Source of the DNA: Biscogniauxia marginata
Lineage: Eukaryota; Ascomycota; Sordariomycetes; Xylariales; Xylariaceae
Direction: 5' to 3'
NCBI GenBank assembly: GCA_022695795.1
Contig: MU404115.1
Location: forward strand, 124,001 to 188,000
DNA: 64,000 nucleotides
A model generated the notes under the pieces. The model was not told the origin of the DNA, searched no databases, and saw only the letters and a program-made list of their open reading frames with translations. Below are positions 58,149-64,000 of the stretch, in pieces. The position numbers and the translations under genes are program-made. Every line of letters starts with the position of its first letter. Positions within the stretch are counted from its first letter, which is position 1.

Positions 58149-59649
58149 ATGTCGAGCGCCACCCTCAACTTCATCACCTTCAATCAAGATCACAGCTGCT
58201 TAGCTGTTGGTATGTGTTGACTTCCTGCTGCCCCTATCCCTTCGTCGCCGCCAGCTGCTAATAGAGCTTCCCCTAAGGCACCTCGAGAGGATTTCGCATT
58301 TACCATACCGATCCCTTCTCCAAGATCTTTAGTAGCGATGACGGGAATATCGCCATCATCGAGATGCTCTTCTCCACCTCCCTCGTCGCGCTCATCCTCT
58401 CGCCACGCCATCTCATCATCCAGAACACGAAACGTGCCTCAGTCATATGCGAGTTGACATTTCCTTCCGCCGTGCTTGCTGTCCGCTTGAATCGCAAGCG
58501 GCTCTCTGTCGTACTCGAGGACGAGATTTACCTTTACGATATATCCAATATGTCCCTTCTCACAAACATAGCCACCTCTCCGAATCCCGGTGCTATCTGT
58601 GCCCTCTCTCCTTCTTCCGAGCACTGCTATCTTGCTTACCCCCTACCGAAACCTCGCGACGACTCCCTGGACAAGCAACGTCCCTCGCATGCGCCTCCGC
58701 CTTCGCTCTATGCTCCCGTCACTTCGGGTGACGTTCTCATATACGACACCTCGACCTTGAAAGCCCTAAATGTTATTGAGGCTCACCGCTCGCCCTTGTC
58801 ATGTATCGCCCTCAACAACGAGGGAACTCTGTTGGCAACGGCGAGTGAGACGGGCACTATCATCCGTGTCTTTTCAGTGCCGCGGGGGCAGAAGCTCTTC
58901 CAGTTCCGCCGGGGTACCTATCCTAGTACTATATATAGCATGTCCTTCAACATGGCGAGCTCCCTCCTTTGTGTTTCCTCCACCTCCGACACGGTACACA
59001 TCTTCCGCCTTCAGCAGCCGGGGCCCAATGCCAATAACTCGGCTGACTTACAGTCGCCGGGCTCCCCCAGAGGGGATCGCTGGTCCCGCAGCCGCAGCTA
59101 TGACAGTGGTAACGACTCACCGGGCAGCGCACAAGGCTCTCCGCACAGTGAAGTAGCTGAGCTTGCGACGTCTTCAACGAATAATACCTCGGTGGCGAAC
59201 AGAAGGCAGAGTGGATCATTCAGCAGCATCCTTCGCCGATCGTCTCAGATTATGGGTCGTAGTGTGGCCGGCGTCGTAGGGAACTACCTGCCACAGACAG
59301 TAACGGAGATGTGGGAGCCGCTACGCGACTTCGCTTATATCAAGATCCCTAAGAGCTCGGCTACATCGGCGCGCCCCGGTGCAGCGGCTAATGGACAGCA
59401 CTTGCGTAGTGTAGTGGCCATGAGCAGCAGTAGTCCCCAGGTCATGGTCGTGACTAGCGATGGTGGTTTTTATGTGTTCAATATCGATATGGAACATGGC
59501 GGCGAGGGGTATCTTGTAAAGCAATTTTCGTACGTTCACATCACCGTTTCCCCATTACTGTCGCCATTTAGTGTGATGAACTAACCGGTTTGGTGTGCAG
59601 AGTTCTCGATAGTGACGATAAGCTCGATGCCTCGAGTTATGGGCCTTAG
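58149..59649 (+). CDS. ATG18: PROPPIN autophagy protein ATG18
   Basis: Phosphoinositide-binding seven-bladed beta-propeller that acts with Atg2 in autophagosome formation and in vacuolar PI(3,5)P2 control. Exons 58149-58209, 58278-59529 and 59601-59649 (introns 68 and 71 nt) give 453 residues. The diagnostic lipid-binding motif FRRG is at residues 230-233, in [16 protein letters not shown]. Blade sequences such as [20 protein letters not shown] at the start and [12 protein letters not shown] later are typical. A Ser/Pro-rich loop of about 80 residues (about 270-350) is inserted before the last blade, as in other filamentous fungi. The last exon adds [15 protein letters not shown]. Of the fungal PROPPINs (Atg18, Atg21, Hsv2), length and the loop fit Atg18 best. 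Confidence 0.93.
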
Positions 59650-61210
59650 GACGGCAGTCCTGGCGGAAGTAGTAATAATGGACGTGATGCAGAGGTCTGG
59701 GAAGTGAGAGATGACGCCGCCGATGGTCACGGTTGGCTGATGCTACTGTGCTAACCGGGGGGGTTTTTCTTGAAGGGAGGAGGAGGAGGGAGTTTCCGCA
59801 TACGTAAGGCGTTAAGGTTCATGTTTTGTGAAATTTCGCTGTTTTTCTTCTTTTCTCCCCTATTTTGATGGGATCTATGCAAAAACGCAATGCATAGTGC
59901 TCGACCTAGACGATCATACCCCCCTCAATGATGGAGTTGAGTATGAGCTTCTTCCCTTTTTTCCTTTTTTCCCCCCTGGGAACTGCAACTCTTTCTGCAT
60001 CAGCGTTTGGCGTTGGCTTACTTCGAGTACTATTTTTTAATTCCACTACAACTCTGGCAACCACCCTTCGCTTGAGTCGTTACCTAATTATAGACCGACA
60101 TTTGTCTTTTCTCGAGTGATTCGACGGGAGGGCAAGCTTAGCACATTGTATTCATTGCAAATTTGTAAGGCCAAAAACAACAAGTTATATTCTCAATGCG
60201 TCTAATTATTCATTCACGTAATGGTTTTCAACTGAATAGGTGGTTTCATGATGCTGCCCCTTGGTCGTTCATCTGTCATCTCTCGAGTCGGTATGCTCAT
60301 TACGTACAGCAAGGAGTAGGTAAGTCTCCTTGCGAGGAAAAGTCCCCTTCCCTCCTAGGTATCGCGAACTATAGACTAGTAATAAAGATCATAATACGCC
60401 CGGTAACAACCCAAAGAGACGAAGAGCCAATCCTTCATGCGTTCATTCGTTGCTCGCCTTCTAGGTGATAGACATATACCACCTAAATAGAGTACCAATA
60501 GATAAAACAAGAAAAGCGACAGTGCGGCCAGCCCGGAGGGCCAAATCCAGAGATTGTACAACCCCACGCCGGGTAAAAATAGATACTCCGACATTGCCTC
60601 GAAATGGTTTCATACAAGAAGGTCCAGACAACCAATAGAGAACCTTCTGAGCATAACAGATTCTTCGACAAACCCTATTTGATCTTGGTACCAGCAAAAA
60701 TCCGAATATGGAATGTATGCAATAGTAACGATCAACGCATCACGGGTATTATTTCCTTTCCCCTTTCCCCTTTCCCCCAATTCCCGTTGTGAATGGTTCG
60801 TTTCGTTTACATTGAGTGAAGCCCATGCTCATAACAAGAGAGAAAGAAAAATGAAATAAAAGAAAACATGGCGTCGTAATCCAGGATATAATGGACGAGT
60901 CTGAAGGGAGATGTAATTTCACAAATGCTCTCGTTTTACACCAGTGTTTTGCGTTTAACGTCAATCTCGGGGCAGGCCGTATCAGCAGCGATCCTATTGC
61001 TGCTCTTCACCTCGGATCATCGCTCTTTTTCACGAAGGCCAACCCTTCTAGGCTAGACTACGCAACCTCAAATTGAGGAAGCTTCCTATATCTCGACACC
61101 GTCGAGGTTCTGGCGGTGAAATATAGGCATGCTTCCCAGCGATTCTTATAGATGTTGCCGAACATTCACTAGATCATCAGGCTTATAGAAGATCTAAGAC
61201 GTCTGCCAAG
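59650..61210. other. Spacer between convergent ATG18 and PPS1
   Basis: About 1.6 kb containing two 3' ends. A 72-codon minus-strand frame at 60376-60594 contains one strongly hydrophobic stretch but has no recognisable homologue, and I would not call it a gene. C- and T-rich runs lie near 59950-59975 and 60750-60780. Confidence 0.4.
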
Positions 61211-63393
61211 TCATCTAGCATAAGGTCGGTTCATGAGGGCAATCTCTCTCGAGATCTCACCCCATTCTAACTCTCGCCGGGGACCGTCGGCGCCAGACGC
61301 GTTTTCAGCGTGGTGCCTTGTCCGTAGAAGCTCTTCCCACTTTAGCAGCTCGTAGGCGAAGCGAAGGTGAGGCTGAATAATGACATTCAAACGCCGTGCT
61401 CGCACGAAGCAATACGCCCTCGGGAATGAGAAATTCAGAGCACGCATCACCTCGGCGATGCAAATGGTGGCGCTACGGGAGACGCCCACTCTGCAGTGGA
61501 CCAGCGTCGCAGTCCCGTTCCGACGGCCGTGGTCTGTCGGTTTCGTTGTTAGCGGCTAGGCACAACGACAGGGACTTGAATAATAATGAAAGAAGCAACA
61601 GGATGCTTACCAATAAACTCTAAACACTTTTCAAATTCGTCCGTCAATGGGTCGATTCCGTTGTCTTGGACACCCTGAATCGAGAGCACGTTTTCAGTCC
61701 CCCACTGTTCCAACTCACCATCTCTCCACATGGCCGTCTCACCAACGCTGAGGATTTGGTCAATTCCCATCGCTTTTAATAAATCGGGATTGTTAGCATG
61801 GCCGAGGTTGCCCAAGTACATATAATCAAGTACCCGGCTCGGAAGTGAACCGTCTAAAGACGCAAGCCACTTGGGCTCATTCTGTATTAAAGCCGTGATT
61901 TCCGAAAGGCCTTTATCTGCGCAGACGGGCGATTCGTGAAGTAGACGAGCCGAGATGGAGGTGAGTAGAGATACATCGGTAGGGTAAGCAAAGAAGTTTC
62001 GCTTCATCACCGTGTGTAGGTCTAGCCAGGCGTCCGGAACAGGCCGGCCAGTGCTGTAGCTGAAGTAGGCAATGCCCAACATAGTCGACTCGGTATAGCC
62101 ATCCGCGCAATGTATCAGGATCTTCCGCGGCCGGCACGAGTCCACTTCTGCCGCTTCGGAGCCGTCAGACATATTCGAGTCCCCATCAAAATCATGATCT
62201 GCCTTGGGTGGCAGCGTTCCGTGGGCGAGGTGCCAGATCCATTTACAGGTGTCTAGAATACCATCGGCTTCGGCGTGAGACCATGTCGGTGGGAGAATAC
62301 TTCCCGAGGAAGGAAAGTCGAGGTACGGATGTTTAACACCGTCGTTCGGTCCCTCGGCGATAGCCTGCAACACGGCAGGGTTTAGCCGGCCAAGGTCGCT
62401 GCATTCGATAAGAACATCGTACCTCTGTTCCTCCTCGCCGGCCGGTTCCGGAGTTGGCCCCAGCCATACATTGTAGGATATCTCGGATGCTTTCGTCATC
62501 GCATACATCTCGGTCCTCTCCTGGTGGAAGAAGTCGAGAACAGCGCCTGTAAGATGCCCTGCCGAATTTACCGCTACAACTTCCCCGTACTCGTTTTCAA
62601 AGTCGGCAAAGGGGCTAACGCAAATAAATGTATTGTAATCTGGAATGGGATGGCCCTGGCTTCTATGCTTCTCACGCCATTTCGATTGCGCTGATGCAAT
62701 TTCCCATCCCAGTTTCCGGACCATGGAAGCATCGTCGCCATACACGATAATGTCCGAGGTCACGGCCGTCTTGGCGGTCTGTATCTGGAAGTTTCTTACC
62801 GAGAATCCTTCTTTAGGATCAATCTCAACGAACTCGCCACCGTCCGGGCCTGACTGCATGAACTCGTGGGCGGCAATGGCCCCCTTAAGGCGGGCCACGG
62901 CAAGATCGCCATCGGCCTTGACGACCGTTAGGCCTCGTAGGCAGCAAGGTGTCTTCCTCAGGGCTTTTTTCCTCGCTATGAAGAAAGATTGTTGGATATG
63001 GTTACTTGGATGTAAGCCATGAAACCACGGGAAGACTTGGGAGGGGTCCGGCAACGGCTGTCTGGCGATGTAGTCTATGGCGGCTGCCACATCTCCAGCG
63101 TCTATCTCGAAGGTGCAGAGAGGCCCGGATTCCAAACGAGCATATGCGTCCGGAGGATGCAGAAGAGACGGGCGTCGGCATTCATCTCGTGCCGGAGACG
63201 GTGGGGGAGTATTGGGTTCCTGCACGGGAGCCGGGCCTGTGGGACAAACTGGAAGGTGTTTGTTAGGGATGGGAGTAGCACACGGCACCTGCTGGGTATC
63301 AATAGTCTCAAGAGCTATGGGAGACGATAGCGCGACGATGCCGGGGGAGGATCTGTGTGGCGGGATCGGTCTAGGGAGGGCGATCGTAGCCAT
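61211..63393 (-). CDS. PPS1: Dual-specificity protein phosphatase PPS1
   Basis: Protein phosphatase related to yeast Pps1, acting on phospho-Tyr and phospho-Ser/Thr, linked in yeast to S-phase control. Exons 63393-61611 and 61533-61211 (77-nt intron) give 701 residues. I chose the ATG at 63393 (MATIALPRP); the frame stays open to 63633 but only by way of a TTG start. A first phosphatase-like domain at about residues 370-500 carries HCADGYTES, in which the position of the catalytic arginine (C-x5-R) is Glu435, so this half is probably inactive. The true catalytic site is in exon 2: V-H-C608-R-V-G-V-S-R614-S-A, complete and canonical. The intron lies just upstream of it, so a model lacking exon 2 would lose activity. 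A Pro-rich N-terminus precedes both domains. Confidence 0.9.
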
Positions 63394-64000
63394 CGTCCTG
63401 CTTGTGGTCTTGGAGACAGCAGACTTTACGGAGCGACACTCGAGGGCAGAAGTGGTGGCGATGATAAAATGGTCGCGGCTCCGTATGTCATCTGCTATCT
63501 GCTTTAATCCGTCCTCAATGGGCTGAGCAAGCTCCTGTGGGTTCTTATGATCAACTGCGGGGAGAATACTGAATGGGGGGTGGGGGCCCGGGGCGCCGCG
63601 ATGCGAATCGTTTCCACGTCTAAATGGCGACAAGGTTCATGCGTGCCCAGTATTTTACGGCCTATTCGTTCAATGTGTACCGTGGCGATCCTAGTCACAC
63701 GGACACGGTCACGGTCGGGTTGTTCGTGGACTTGGCCGGCTTCTGCCTGTGGGAGTAGGTCGTGTATAAGAGCGAGAGAAAAGAAAAGAGAGGGAGACCG
63801 GGGAGGGGGGAGCAATAAAGGATGCAAGGTAGTAAGTAGGTAGGTCAAGTCGAGTGAGGAGAAAGTCAAGTTGGGCTGGGAGCGGCAACGGGGAGGGTAT
63901 ATCAGATTGTTTCACACATTTCGGCCTAGTCTCGTTGATTGGAGTCGCAGCCTTATCGCAATGCGCCCCCCTGTTATGCAGCAGGTGAAAGCGGCAGATA
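63394..64000. promoter_or_regulatory. Leader and promoter of PPS1
   Basis: About 600 bases upstream of the chosen PPS1 start. The PPS1 frame is open back to about 63633 without an ATG, then is closed by a TGA, so this part is probably 5' untranslated. GTAGGTAGGT occurs near 63835-63845. No other gene is seen before the window ends. Confidence 0.45.

Noticed and set aside
60376..60594. Hydrophobic 72-codon minus-strand frame
   Set aside because: One membrane-like stretch alone is weak evidence, and the region is the 3' spacer between two convergent genes.
61611..63633. Longer N-terminus of PPS1 starting at 63633
   Set aside because: The first codon there is TTG, not ATG, and an in-frame TGA lies just upstream; the first ATG in this frame is at 63393.

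Overview
The window is nuclear DNA from a filamentous ascomycete (Pezizomycotina, most likely a Sordariomycete; a Xylariales-like source is possible but cannot be proven here). The grounds are short spliceosomal introns (mostly 49-106 nt, GT..AG, many with a CTAAC/CTGAC-like branch site just upstream of the acceptor), absence of operons, long spacers, and recognisable fungal orthologues. I see no rRNA, tRNA, CRISPR or intact transposon. Splice models below were built by hand; every multi-exon model given as firm has a total coding length divisible by three and rejoins a conserved motif across each junction.

Layout. 0.5-5.3 kb: mitochondrial S-adenosylmethionine carrier (+) and a seven-exon WDR48/bun107-type deubiquitinase-partner WD40 protein (-). 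5.3-12.1 kb: gene-poor, with one small cysteine-rich two-exon gene (7.7-8.4 kb). 12.1-18.4 kb: MHYT-domain membrane sensor (+) and mitochondrial FAD glycerol-3-phosphate dehydrogenase (+). 19.6-21.5 kb: RGS-domain protein (-), whose reading frame carries one internal TAG. 21.5-32.7 kb: an 11 kb tract with no supportable gene. 32.7-39.4 kb: single-pass membrane protein (+, also with an in-frame TAG near its 5' end), CIA1 (+), and a low-complexity protein with a Cys-rich tail (-). 39.8-46.4 kb: TFIIH subunit TFB1/p62 (-) diverging from 2-oxoglutarate dehydrogenase E1 (+). 47-53.6 kb: accessory metabolic stretch with a 2OG-Fe(II) oxygenase, a broken NCS1 nucleobase transporter, a signal-peptide-bearing zinc deaminase and an MFS transporter. 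53.7-63.4 kb: wybutosine enzyme PPM2/TYW4 (-), PROPPIN autophagy protein ATG18 (+), and the dual-specificity phosphatase PPS1 (-).

The core genes serve unrelated housekeeping tasks (TCA cycle, glycerol shuttle, Fe-S assembly, transcription/repair, tRNA modification, autophagy). The only stretch whose genes suggest a joint task is 47.0-50.8 kb: oxygenase, nucleobase transporter remnant and deaminase could be what is left of a nucleobase uptake/catabolism cluster. This is an inference from family membership and adjacency. The other notable themes are internal TAG codons in two otherwise open genes, a frame-preserving intron hidden in the MHYT gene, and an intergenic TAGGTA/TACCTA motif that recurs through the spacers.
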